The notes beneath the pieces were generated by a model. That model had not been told where the DNA came from, made no database searches, and worked only from the letters and a program-made list of their open reading frames with translations. Both the position numbers and the translations under genes were made by a program. A DNA stretch of 64,000 bases from NCBI RefSeq assembly GCF_008630535.1, contig NZ_VWPH01000016.1:62001-126000 (forward strand), read 5' to 3'. The DNA comes from Saccharopolyspora hirsuta (GTDB taxonomy: Bacteria; Actinomycetota; Actinomycetes; Mycobacteriales; Pseudonocardiaceae). Each line of letters begins with the position of its first letter. Position 1 is the first letter of the stretch. Positions 50,444 to 58,335 of the stretch are shown here, one piece after another.

Positions 50444-51754
50444 ATGCAGGTGCAGGTCTTGTGGGGTATCGGCGGCATGCTCGTGGTGCTGCTGCTGGCG
50501 TTCGCGATGTCGACCAACCGGCGCGCGATCAATCCCCGCACCGTGCTGGGGGCGCTGGCGATCCAGATCCTGTTCGCGGTCGTCGTGCTGCGCTGGGACC
50601 TGGGCAAGCAGGCGCTGTCCGCGGTGAGCAGCGCGGTGCAGAAGGTGCTCGACTCCTCCAAGGAGGGCATCGAGTTCATGGTCGGGCCGATCCTGCCCAC
50701 CGAGGGCACCGTGGTGGCCTTCCAGGTGCTGCCGATCATCATCTTCATCTCGGCGCTGACCGCGGTGCTCTACCACTGGAACATCCTGCAGTGGGTGGTC
50801 CGCATCCTCGGCGGCGCGCTGGCCAAGGTCCTCGGCACCTCGCGCCCGGAGTCGCTGAACGCCACCGCGAACATCTTCCTCGGCATGACCGAGGCGCCGC
50901 TGATGGTCCGCCCGTACCTGCCGAGGATGACCCGCTCGGAGTTCTTCGCGGTGATGGGCGGCGGCCTGGCGACCGTGGCGGGCACCGTGATGGTCGGCTA
51001 CGCGATGCTGGGCGCGAGCCTGGACCACCTGATCGCGGCCAGCTTCATGGCGGCACCGGCCGGTCTGCTGATGTCCAAGATCATCGTTCCGGAGACCGAG
51101 AAGCAGACGTCCTCGACGGCGGTGACCGGTTCGACCGCGAAGGACGCGCCCGAAGCGACCACCGCCGAAGACGCCGACGGCGCTGAGACCCGGGCGGTGG
51201 CGACCCGGACCGAGGTCGCCGAAGCCGTCGAGGACAAGCCGCGCAACGTCATCGACGCCGCCGCCACCGGCGCTTCCGACGGCCTGAAGCTCGCGCTGAA
51301 CGTCGGCGCGATGCTGTTCGCGTTCGTCTCGCTGATCGCGCTGGCCAACCTGATCATCGGCGGTGTCGGCGGGCTGTTCGGGCTGGCCGACCTGACCCTG
51401 CAGCAGATCCTCGGCTACGTGTTCTCCCCGCTGATGTGGGTGATCGGCGTGCCGTGGCACGAGGCGGTGGCCGCGGGCGGCTTCGTCGGCGAGAAGATCG
51501 TGCTCAACGAGTTCGTCGCGTTCGCCGACTTCGGCCCGCAGATCGACCAGTTCAGCGAGAAGAGCGCCACCATCATCACCTTCGCGCTCACCGGCTTCGC
51601 CAACCTCGGCTCGCTGGGCATCCTGCTCGGCGGCCTGGGCGGCATGGTCCCGTCCAAGCGCAGCTGGATCGCCCGCGACGGGTTCCGCGCGATCATCGCA
51701 GGCACCCTGGCGAACCTGCTCAGCGCCACCATCGCGGGCATCCTGGTCGCCTGA
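50444..51754 (+). CDS. CNT family nucleoside transporter (NupC-like)
   Basis: A 436-residue concentrative nucleoside transporter. The core has IFLGMTEAPLMVRPYLPRMTRSE and the later FADFGPQIDQFSEKSATIITFALTGFAN, both conserved in CNT proteins. Between them lies an unusual Ala/Thr/Glu-rich hydrophilic insert (about 218-268) not found in standard NupC. It imports nucleosides with H+ or Na+. AAGAAGG lies 3 nt before ATG. The upstream exported phosphoesterase could supply its substrates. Confidence 0.92.
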   Translation: MQVQVLWGIGGMLVVLLLAFAMSTNRRAINPRTVLGALAIQILFAVVVLRWDLGKQALSAVSSAVQKVLDSSKEGIEFMVGPILPTEGTVVAFQVLPIIIFISALTAVLYHWNILQWVVRILGGALAKVLGTSRPESLNATANIFLGMTEAPLMVRPYLPRMTRSEFFAVMGGGLATVAGTVMVGYAMLGASLDHLIAASFMAAPAGLLMSKIIVPETEKQTSSTAVTGSTAKDAPEATTAEDADGAETRAVATRTEVAEAVEDKPRNVIDAAATGASDGLKLALNVGAMLFAFVSLIALANLIIGGVGGLFGLADLTLQQILGYVFSPLMWVIGVPWHEAVAAGGFVGEKIVLNEFVAFADFGPQIDQFSEKSATIITFALTGFANLGSLGILLGGLGGMVPSKRSWIARDGFRAIIAGTLANLLSATIAGILVA

Positions 51755-51768
51755 TCCGAGATCCGGCC

Positions 51769-51799
51769 TTGATCTCCAGTTAAGTAGAGCTCCTAGCGT
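51769..51799 (+). promoter_or_regulatory. MerR/SoxR-type promoter with 19-nt spacer
   Basis: TTGATC (51769-51774) and TAGCGT (51794-51799) are separated by 19 nt, the overlong spacer typical of MerR-family promoters. The spacer carries the imperfect dyad CTCCAGTT-AAGTAGAG (51774-51789), resembling the SoxR/MerR CTCAAGTTAACTTGAG arrangement. It drives the quinone reductase gene. Confidence 0.6.
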
Positions 51800-51800
51800 C

Positions 51801-51833
51801 GTGGGTGCGAGCGCGAACCGCGCTCGCACCCAC
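51801..51833. terminator. 15-bp perfect hairpin at the start of the quinone reductase transcript
   Basis: Arms GTGGGTGCGAGCGCG (51801-51815) and its complement (51819-51833), loop AAC. It lies 46 bp past the CNT stop, immediately downstream of the -10 of the next promoter. Confidence 0.6.
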
Positions 51834-51851
51834 TTCGACGAGGAGCACGAC

Positions 51852-52838
51852 ATGCGAGCGATCCGGCAGCACGAGTTCGGTCCGGCGGAGGTCCTCCGCT
51901 GCGAGGAGGTGCCCGATCCGCACCCGGGCGCCGGGCAGGTCCGCATCGCGGTCGCCGCGGCGGGCGTCCACGTGATCGACACCGTCATCCGGCAGGGCGT
52001 GACGGGCGGTCCGTTCCCCCTGCCCGAGCTGCCGATGACGCCCGGCCGCGAGGTCGCCGGGGTCGTCGACGAGATCGGTGACGGGGTGGCCGCGGAGTGG
52101 CTCGGCCGCGCGGTCGTGGCCCACCTCGGGCAGGCCAGCGGCGGCTACGCCGAGTTCGCGGTGCGCGAGGTGGAGGCGGTGCAGGTGCTCCCGGAGGGCA
52201 CCGACCCCACCGCGGCGGTGGCGATGATCGGCACCGGGCGCACCGCGATGTCCATCCTGCGCACCGCGCGCCCGAGCGCCGACGACGTCGTCCTGGTCAC
52301 CTCGGCGGCCGGTGGCATCGGGTCGCTGGCGGTCCAGCACGCCCGCAACGTCGGCGCGACCGTGGTGGGCGCGGCCGGTGGCCCGACCAAGGTCGGCAAG
52401 GTCCGGGAGCTGGGTGCCGACCTGGCCGTGGACTACACCGAGGACGGCTGGGCGGACCGGGTGCGCGAGGAGCTCGACCGGCCGGTGAGCCTGGTGCTCG
52501 ACGGCGCCGGCGGCGCCTACGGGCGGGCGGCGTTCGACCTGCTCGGCGCGGGCGGCCGGATCGTCCTGTACGGGCGGGAGCTCGGCGAGCACCGGTTCAC
52601 CTCCGACGACCTGCTCGCCCGCGCGCTGACCGCCTCGGTCGCCCTCGGCCCGAACCTGCTGAAGGTGCCCGGCGGGATGCGCGCCCTGGAGGACGAGGCG
52701 CTGGCCGCGCTGGCCGACGGCAGCCTGAAACCGCTGGTCGGGGACCCGTTCCCGCTGTCCCGGGCTGCCGCCGCGCACGAGGCGCTGGAGAATCGGCAGA
52801 CTTACGGCAAAGTGGTGCTGGTGCCGGAAGGGCGCTGA
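51852..52838 (+). CDS. Zinc-binding-dehydrogenase superfamily NADPH:quinone reductase
   Basis: A 328-residue MDR-superfamily protein of the quinone oxidoreductase type: GroES-like N-terminal part and a Rossmann domain with SAAGGIGSLAVQHARNVGA. Structural zinc cysteines of true alcohol dehydrogenases are absent. It would reduce quinones or related electrophiles with NADPH. ATG 51852 with AGGAG upstream is chosen over GTG 51801, which would place the hairpin in the coding region. A MerR-like promoter upstream suggests redox or electrophile induction. idi follows after 31 bp. Confidence 0.88.
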   Translation: MRAIRQHEFGPAEVLRCEEVPDPHPGAGQVRIAVAAAGVHVIDTVIRQGVTGGPFPLPELPMTPGREVAGVVDEIGDGVAAEWLGRAVVAHLGQASGGYAEFAVREVEAVQVLPEGTDPTAAVAMIGTGRTAMSILRTARPSADDVVLVTSAAGGIGSLAVQHARNVGATVVGAAGGPTKVGKVRELGADLAVDYTEDGWADRVREELDRPVSLVLDGAGGAYGRAAFDLLGAGGRIVLYGRELGEHRFTSDDLLARALTASVALGPNLLKVPGGMRALEDEALAALADGSLKPLVGDPFPLSRAAAAHEALENRQTYGKVVLVPEGR

Positions 52839-52869
52839 ACCAGCACGAGGAACCACGGAGGTCGCACCA

Positions 52870-53448
52870 GTGGAACAGGTGGTACTGCTCGACGAGTCCG
52901 GTCAGGCGGTCGGGGTCGAGGACAAGACGACCGTGCACCACCGGGAAACCCCGCTGCACCTGGCCTTCTCGTGCTACGTGTTCAACGACCGGGGCGAGTT
53001 CCTGCTGACGCAGCGGGCGCACCACAAGCGCACCTTCCCGAGCGTGTGGACCAACACCTGCTGCGGCCACCCGGCTCCCGAGGAGGAGATGAAGGCCGCG
53101 ATCGCCCGGCGGCTCGGCGAGGAGCTGGGGTTGACCGTGCACGGCCTGGAGCTGGCGCTGCCCGGCTTCCGCTACCGCGCGGTGATGCCCAACGGGGTGG
53201 TCGAGAACGAGATGTGCCCGGTGTTCTTCGCGTTCACCGAGCACGCCCCGCGGCCCAACCCGGACGAGGTCGCCGAGACCCGCTGGGTGGACTGGGCGGA
53301 GTTCAGCGCCGGGGTGCTGTCCGGGGCGACCGAGGTGTCGCCGTGGTGCGAGCTGCAGGTCCGCCAGCTCGTCGAGCTCGGCCCGGAACCGGCCCGCTGG
53401 CCCAAGGGCACCCCGACCGGGCTGCCGCCCGCCGCCCGCGTCGCCTGA
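52870..53448 (+). CDS. idi: Isopentenyl-diphosphate delta-isomerase, type I
   Basis: A 192-residue Nudix-fold isomerase. Catalytic Cys65 lies in NTCCGHP and the catalytic/metal glutamates E112 and E114 in VENEMCPVFF. It interconverts IPP and DMAPP for isoprenoid synthesis. Length matches bacterial type I enzymes (about 180-190). GTG start with GGAGG 8 nt upstream. Only 31 bp separate it from the quinone reductase, so cotranscription from the MerR-like promoter is possible; it converges on the CitB gene with a 6-bp gap. Confidence 0.95.
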   Translation: MEQVVLLDESGQAVGVEDKTTVHHRETPLHLAFSCYVFNDRGEFLLTQRAHHKRTFPSVWTNTCCGHPAPEEEMKAAIARRLGEELGLTVHGLELALPGFRYRAVMPNGVVENEMCPVFFAFTEHAPRPNPDEVAETRWVDWAEFSAGVLSGATEVSPWCELQVRQLVELGPEPARWPKGTPTGLPPAARVA

Positions 53449-53454
53449 CCCCGG

Positions 53455-54117
53455 TCAGCCGCCCGGGGCCTCGTACTGGTGCTCGGGGCGGCCGCTGGCG
53501 CCGTAGCGCAGCGTCATGCGGGCCTTGCCGTCCTGGGCCAGACCGGCCAGGTAGCGCTGCGCGGTGGCGCGGGCGATGCCCAGCTCGGCGGCGATCTCGG
53601 CCGCCGAGCGCGGGCCGTCCGCCGCGCGCAGCGCGTCCTGCACCAGCCGGGAGGTCACCGCGGACTGCCCCTTCGGCGCGCCGGGCCGGTCGCCCTCGTG
53701 CAGCAGGCGGATCGCGCGGTCGATCTCGTCCTGGCCGACCTGGCCGCCGGTCGGCGACAGCCGCGCGTGGTAGCGGGCGTAGGCGCTGAGCCGGTCCGCG
53801 AGCTGTTCCGCGGTGAACGGCTTGACCAGGTAGTTCAGCGCCCCGGCGGACAGCGCCGCGCGCACCGATGCGGCGTCGGCGGCCGCCGTCAGCATGATCG
53901 CGTCGACGTCGAGGTCGGCCAGCAGGGCGATGCCGGAGCAGTCCGGCAGGTAGTTGTCCAGCAGCACCAGGTCCGGGTTGCTGGAGACGATCAGGTCGCG
54001 CGCCTCGGCCGCCGAGTGCGCGGTGCCCACCACCTGGAACCCGGCGACCCGCTCGGTGAACTCGGCGTGCACCCGCGCCACCCGGAAGTCGTCCTCCACC
54101 ACCAGCACGCGGATCAT
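53455..54117 (-). CDS. CitB/DcuR-type response regulator
   Basis: A 220-residue regulator: receiver domain with EDD (8-10), Asp54 in LVLLDNYLPD and Lys in YLVKPF, then a C-terminal HTH (about 155-215, RSAAEIAAELGIARATAQRYL) typical of the CitB/DpiA family. Its ATG overlaps the kinase stop (ATGA). It probably activates the divergent citrate transporter when citrate or a related di/tricarboxylate is present. Confidence 0.93.
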   Translation of the reverse strand: MIRVLVVEDDFRVARVHAEFTERVAGFQVVGTAHSAAEARDLIVSSNPDLVLLDNYLPDCSGIALLADLDVDAIMLTAAADAASVRAALSAGALNYLVKPFTAEQLADRLSAYARYHARLSPTGGQVGQDEIDRAIRLLHEGDRPGAPKGQSAVTSRLVQDALRAADGPRSAAEIAAELGIARATAQRYLAGLAQDGKARMTLRYGASGRPEHQYEAPGG

Positions 54118-55712
54118 GCACCCTCCTCGCTCTCGGTCACCGCACCGGGCAGCCACGCGTGGAACACCGCGCCGCGCTCCGCGCCGCCCGGGTCGGCCAG
54201 CCGCACGTCGCCGCCGAAGCTGCGGGCGGCCTGCCTGCACAGCGCCAGGCCGAGCCCGTGGTCGCCGTCCTCGGTGGACACCCCTTCCACGAACAGGTCC
54301 TCCCGCAGTTCCGGCGGCACCCCAGCACCACTGTCCACAACGGACACGTGCAGTGTCGCACCGTCGGCCAGCAGGTCCACCTCCACCCGGGCCGGACGCC
54401 GCTCGCCGAGCTGCGCCGCGCGCACGGCGTTGTCCACCAGGTTGCCGACCACCGTGGTCACCTCCACCGGCGCGCGCACCCGGCCCGGCACCCAGCTGGT
54501 CTCCCCCAGCTCCAGCACCACCGACTTCTCCGCCGCAACCGCCTTCTTGGCCGCCAGGAACGCCAGCAGCACCGGGTCCCGCACCGCGTCCCCCGCCGGG
54601 CCCAGCCCGGCGACCGGCCCGCTGGTCAGGGCCTGCAGGTAGGAGACGGCGTCGTCCTGGTGCCCGGTCTGCAGCAGCCCGGACAGGGTGTGCAGGCGGT
54701 TGCTGAACTCGTGGCGCTGCGCCCGCAGCACGTCGGTCATGCCGCGCACCGACTCCAGCTCGCGGTTGAGCACTTCGAGGTCGGTGCGGTCCCGCAGGGT
54801 GAGCACGCTGCCCAGGTCCGCGCCGTCCCGGCTGACCCGGCGGTGGTTTGCCACCAGCACCCGGTCCCCGGCGACGGTGATCAGGTTCTGCACCGGCTGC
54901 CTGCTCTCCAGCGCGCTGCGCAGCCGGGCCGGGACCTCCAGCTCGCTGACCGGGGTGCCGGGTGCGACGCCGGTGCCCAGCAACTGCTCGGCCTCCTGGT
55001 TGGCGAACGACACCCGCCCGTCGGCGTCGACGGCCAGCACGCCCTCCCCGATGCCGTAGAGCACCGCCTCGCGCTCCCGCACCAGATCGGCCAGCTCGTG
55101 CGGCTCCAGCCCCAGGGTGCGGCGCTTGAGCCCGCGCGTGAGCAGCGCTGCACCGATCACCCCGACCACGAGGGCGCCGCCGGTGAAGATGGCCGTGGTG
55201 CCCAGCAGCCGCAGCAGCACGTGGGCGATGTCCTCGGTGTCGAACCCGACGCTGACCTGCCCGACCACGGTCCCGGTGCCGTCGCGCAGCGGAACCTTGC
55301 CGCGCGCGGAGTACCCGAGCGTGCCGCGCTGCACGTCGACCACCTCGTGACCGGCGAGCACCCAGCTCGGGTCGGTGCTGACCGGTTTGCCGATCTCGCT
55401 CGGGCTCGGGTGCGCCAGCCGGATGCCCCGCCGGTCGGCGACCACGATGAACAGGGCCCCGGTGCTGGTCCGGATCCGCTCGGCGCGGTCCTGCACCGCC
55501 CCGCTGCGGTCCTCGCGGGCCACGGCGGCGACGAGATCGGCGTCCGCGGCGGTCGCGCGCGCCACCGCGAGCGCCCGCTGGCCGAACTGGTCCTCCAGGG
55601 CGCGGTCCAGCAACGACGCGACGAGGACGAACCCGATCCCGACGACGAGCGCGATCAGACCGATCTGCAGCAGCAACGCCTGCCGCGCGAACCGCATCGG
55701 TCGGCGTGACAT
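54114..55712 (-). CDS. CitA/DcuS-type sensor histidine kinase
   Basis: A 532-residue kinase: TM1 (about 12-34), extracytoplasmic PAS-like sensor (about 40-165), TM2 (about 170-192), cytoplasmic PAS (about 210-310), phosphoacceptor His334 in RAQRHEFSNRLH and an HATPase domain (NLVDNA, DSGAGV, GLGLAL). This is the layout of citrate/C4-dicarboxylate sensors. It is transcribed with its regulator and divergently from a CitMHS transporter. Confidence 0.93.
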   Translation of the reverse strand: MSRRPMRFARQALLLQIGLIALVVGIGFVLVASLLDRALEDQFGQRALAVARATAADADLVAAVAREDRSGAVQDRAERIRTSTGALFIVVADRRGIRLAHPSPSEIGKPVSTDPSWVLAGHEVVDVQRGTLGYSARGKVPLRDGTGTVVGQVSVGFDTEDIAHVLLRLLGTTAIFTGGALVVGVIGAALLTRGLKRRTLGLEPHELADLVREREAVLYGIGEGVLAVDADGRVSFANQEAEQLLGTGVAPGTPVSELEVPARLRSALESRQPVQNLITVAGDRVLVANHRRVSRDGADLGSVLTLRDRTDLEVLNRELESVRGMTDVLRAQRHEFSNRLHTLSGLLQTGHQDDAVSYLQALTSGPVAGLGPAGDAVRDPVLLAFLAAKKAVAAEKSVVLELGETSWVPGRVRAPVEVTTVVGNLVDNAVRAAQLGERRPARVEVDLLADGATLHVSVVDSGAGVPPELREDLFVEGVSTEDGDHGLGLALCRQAARSFGGDVRLADPGGAERGAVFHAWLPGAVTESEEGA

Positions 55713-55732
55713 GCGTCGACCTTAGCTCGCGA

Positions 55733-55786
55733 GCAGAACGCGCAGAACGCGGAGAACGCGGCCTAGGCGGACAACGCGCACAAGAC
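55733..55786. repeat. Phased 9-bp direct repeats, probable CitB sites
   Basis: GCAGAACGC (55733), GCAGAACGC (55742), GGAGAACGC (55751) are tandem; after one degenerate unit (55760) GGACAACGC (55769) and the weaker GCACAAGAC (55778) keep the 9-bp phase. They lie in the divergent region between the kinase gene and the citrate transporter. Confidence 0.65.
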
Positions 55787-55878
55787 TCCCGGGATCCCGA
55801 ACCGTTCACCTACGGTCTCGCGGAACGAAACACCGCTGTTACGCGGACCACTCCGGTCCGACGGGAAGGAGGAAGGCG

Positions 55879-57222
55879 TTGATCGCGCTCCTCGGCTTGT
55901 GCATGGTGACCGTCTTCCTCTTCCTGGTGATGACCAAACGGGTCTCGCCGATGGTCTCGCTGATCGTGGTGCCCGCGGTGTTCGCGCTGCTCGGCGGCTT
56001 CGCGCCGGAGCTGGGCGACATGATCGTCGACGGGATCGGGTCGGTGGCCCCGACGGCGGCGATGCTGCTGTTCGCCATCCTCTACTTCGGGATCATGATC
56101 GACGCGGGGTTGTTCGACCCGATCACCCGCGCGGTGGTCCGGCTCACCGGCAACGACCCGCTCAAGCTGATCGTCGGCACGGTGGCCCTGGTCGCCGTGG
56201 TGTCGCTGGACGGCGACGGCACCACCACCTTCATGATCACCGTCTCCGCGCTGCTGCCGCTGTACAAGAAGCTGGGCATCAGCCCGGTGCTGATGACCGG
56301 CCTGGCCTGCCTGACCAACGCGATCCTGAACGTGGTGCCGTGGGGCGGCCCGTCGGCCCGCGCCGCCAGCGCGCTGGGGCTGGACCCGCAGGAGCTGTTC
56401 GTGCCGATGATCCCGCCGCTGGTCGCCGGGCTGGCCACGGTCTTCGTGCTCGCCTGGGTGCTCGGCCTGCGGGAGCGCGCCCGGGTGCGCAGCGGCGAGC
56501 TGGTGCTCGCCGGCGGGGGCGGCGGCACCGGCGGGACCGGTGGCAGCGCCGGTGACCCCGCCGACGGCGACTTCGACGTGCTGGCCCCGGACCGCGAGTC
56601 GCTGCGGCCGAAGCTGATCTGGTTCAACGCCGCGCTGACCGCCGCCCTGCTGGTGTCGCTGATCGTCGGCGTGCTGCCGATCGCCGTGCTGTTCATGATC
56701 GGCACCGGGATCGCGCTGCTGGTCAACTACCCGCGCCTGGAGCAGCAGCGGACCCGCATCGCCGCGCACGCCGACAGCGTGGTCTCGGTGGTGTCGATGG
56801 TGTTCGCGGCCGCGGTGTTCACCGGCGTGCTCTCGGGCACCGGGATGATCGAGCAGATGGCGCACTACCTGCTCAGCGCCATGCCGGACGGCCTGTACCC
56901 GTTCTTCAGCGTGATCGTCGCGGTGCTCAGCGTCCCGTTCACCTTCTTCATGAGCAACGACGCGTTCTACTTCGGCATCATGCCGATCCTGGCCGAGGCG
57001 GGCGCCCAGCACGGGATCGCGCCGATCGAGATCGCCCGCGCCTCGCTGCTGGGGCAGCCGATCCACATGCTCAGCCCGCTGGTGCCCGCGATGTACGTGC
57101 TGATCGGCCTGGCCAAGGTGGACCTCGGCGACCACCACCGGTTCGCGATCAAGTGGGCGCTGGTGGTGTGCGCGGTGGTGATCGCCACCGGGCTCGGCCT
57201 CGGCGTGATCTCGATCCACTGA
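55879..57222 (+). CDS. CitMHS family citrate transporter
   Basis: A 447-residue transporter of the CitM/CitH family that moves metal-citrate complexes with protons. Conserved stretches include SLDGDGTTTFMITVSALLP, NAILNVVPWGGPSARAASALG and MSNDAFYFGIMPILAE. A Gly-rich cytoplasmic loop (GGGGGTGGTGGSAGDPADGD, about residues 213-232) sits in the middle. TTG start with AAGGAGG upstream. The divergent CitA/CitB-type system and repeats between them indicate citrate-dependent induction. Confidence 0.93.
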   Translation: MIALLGLCMVTVFLFLVMTKRVSPMVSLIVVPAVFALLGGFAPELGDMIVDGIGSVAPTAAMLLFAILYFGIMIDAGLFDPITRAVVRLTGNDPLKLIVGTVALVAVVSLDGDGTTTFMITVSALLPLYKKLGISPVLMTGLACLTNAILNVVPWGGPSARAASALGLDPQELFVPMIPPLVAGLATVFVLAWVLGLRERARVRSGELVLAGGGGGTGGTGGSAGDPADGDFDVLAPDRESLRPKLIWFNAALTAALLVSLIVGVLPIAVLFMIGTGIALLVNYPRLEQQRTRIAAHADSVVSVVSMVFAAAVFTGVLSGTGMIEQMAHYLLSAMPDGLYPFFSVIVAVLSVPFTFFMSNDAFYFGIMPILAEAGAQHGIAPIEIARASLLGQPIHMLSPLVPAMYVLIGLAKVDLGDHHRFAIKWALVVCAVVIATGLGLGVISIH

Positions 57223-57234
57223 GCTGGACACCCA

Positions 57235-57270
57235 TCTCGGACAGGTTAGCCTTAGCTAACCTGTCCGAGA
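57235..57270 (+). promoter_or_regulatory. 36-bp inverted repeat with overlapping iron boxes
   Basis: Perfect 16-bp arms (57235-57250 TCTCGGACAGGTTAGC; 57255-57270) around CTTA. GGTTAG...CTAACC half-sites give overlapping IdeR/DtxR boxes in both orientations. TGGACA (57225-57230) and TAGCCT (57247-57252) form a promoter overlapped by the boxes. In RNA the same sequence could terminate the citrate-transporter transcript, whose stop is 13 bp upstream. Confidence 0.75.
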
Positions 57271-57287
57271 TTGCGAGGTCCACCCCA

Positions 57288-58292
57288 ATGCCCCCGACCC
57301 TCCCCGCGCGCTTGCGGCGCCGCGCCGCCGCGCTCCTCAGCGCCCTTGCCGCGCTGCTGCTGGTCACCTCCTGCGGCAGCGCGAGCAACGACCAGGAGCA
57401 GCCGTCCGGCGACGGTGCCTTCCCCGTGACCATCCAGCACTCGCAGGGCACGACGGAGATCCCCAAGCGCCCCGAGCGCGTCATCGCGCTCGGCTACACC
57501 GACGTCGACCCGCTGCTCGCGCTGGACGTGATCCCGGTGGCCATGCGCCCGTGGAGCGACCTGCCGGGCCCCGGCTCGTGGGCGAAGGACCGGTTGCGCG
57601 GCGCGCAGCCGTACCTGTTCCAGACCCAGGGCGACGTCGACCTGGAGAAGATCGCCTCGCTGCAGCCGGACCTGATCGTGGCGGTCAACGCCGCCGTGGA
57701 CGACGCGCTGTACCAGCGGCTGTCCGCCCTGGCCCCGACCATCGTGCGCCCCGCGGGCTACCCCGACTTCGGCACGCCGTGGCAGGACACCACCCGGATG
57801 ATCGGCAAGGCCGTCGGCAAGTCGGAGCAGGCCGAGAAGCTGATCACCGACACCCAGGCCCGCATCGACCAGGTCGCCGCGCAGCACCCGGAGTTCGCCG
57901 GTGCCACCGGCGCGGTGGTGCTGATCAACCCCCAGGGCGGCTACTGGCCCTACACCCGCAACGACGCCCGCGGCCGGTTCCTGGACCAGCTGGGCATCAA
58001 GCTGCCGCCCGCCGCGCAGGCGCTCGACGACGGCAAGAGCTTCTACCTCAACCTCAGCCCCGAGCAGACCTCGGTGCTGGAGTCCGACGTGCTGGTGGTC
58101 ATCGACCAGAAGGGCGACTCGCAGCGGCTCGCCCAGGACCCGCTGTTCCAGCGGCTGGACGCGGCCAAGCGCGGTGACGTGATCGTCCTGCCCTTCACCG
58201 AGGCCGGGATCGCGCTGGCGCACAACACCGTGCTCAGCATCCCGTACTCGCTGGAGACCGTGGTCCCGCAGCTGGCCGACAAGCTCAGGTGA
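57288..58292 (+). CDS. Iron-siderophore ABC transporter substrate-binding lipoprotein (FecB/FepB-like)
   Basis: A 334-residue lipoprotein with lipobox LVTSC (Cys29) and a class III binding-protein fold: IPKRPERVIALGYTDVDPLLALDV, then LEKIASLQPDLIVAVN. These bind ferric siderophores for an ABC importer, but no permease or ATPase gene lies next to it, so it must work with a distant or shared importer. The iron boxes in its promoter predict induction by low iron. ATG 57288 follows GCGAGG at about 10 nt. Confidence 0.92.
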   Translation: MPPTLPARLRRRAAALLSALAALLLVTSCGSASNDQEQPSGDGAFPVTIQHSQGTTEIPKRPERVIALGYTDVDPLLALDVIPVAMRPWSDLPGPGSWAKDRLRGAQPYLFQTQGDVDLEKIASLQPDLIVAVNAAVDDALYQRLSALAPTIVRPAGYPDFGTPWQDTTRMIGKAVGKSEQAEKLITDTQARIDQVAAQHPEFAGATGAVVLINPQGGYWPYTRNDARGRFLDQLGIKLPPAAQALDDGKSFYLNLSPEQTSVLESDVLVVIDQKGDSQRLAQDPLFQRLDAAKRGDVIVLPFTEAGIALAHNTVLSIPYSLETVVPQLADKLR

Positions 58293-58296
58293 GGCC

Positions 58297-58329
58297 GGTC
58301 GGTGCCGCGTCGGCGGCGCGGCACCGACC
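58297..58329. terminator. Hairpin between convergent binding-protein and dctA genes
   Basis: Perfect 13-bp arms GGTCGGTGCCGCG (58297-58309) and complement (58317-58329), 7-nt loop, in a 43-bp gap. Confidence 0.75.
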
Positions 58330-58335
58330 ACCCGC

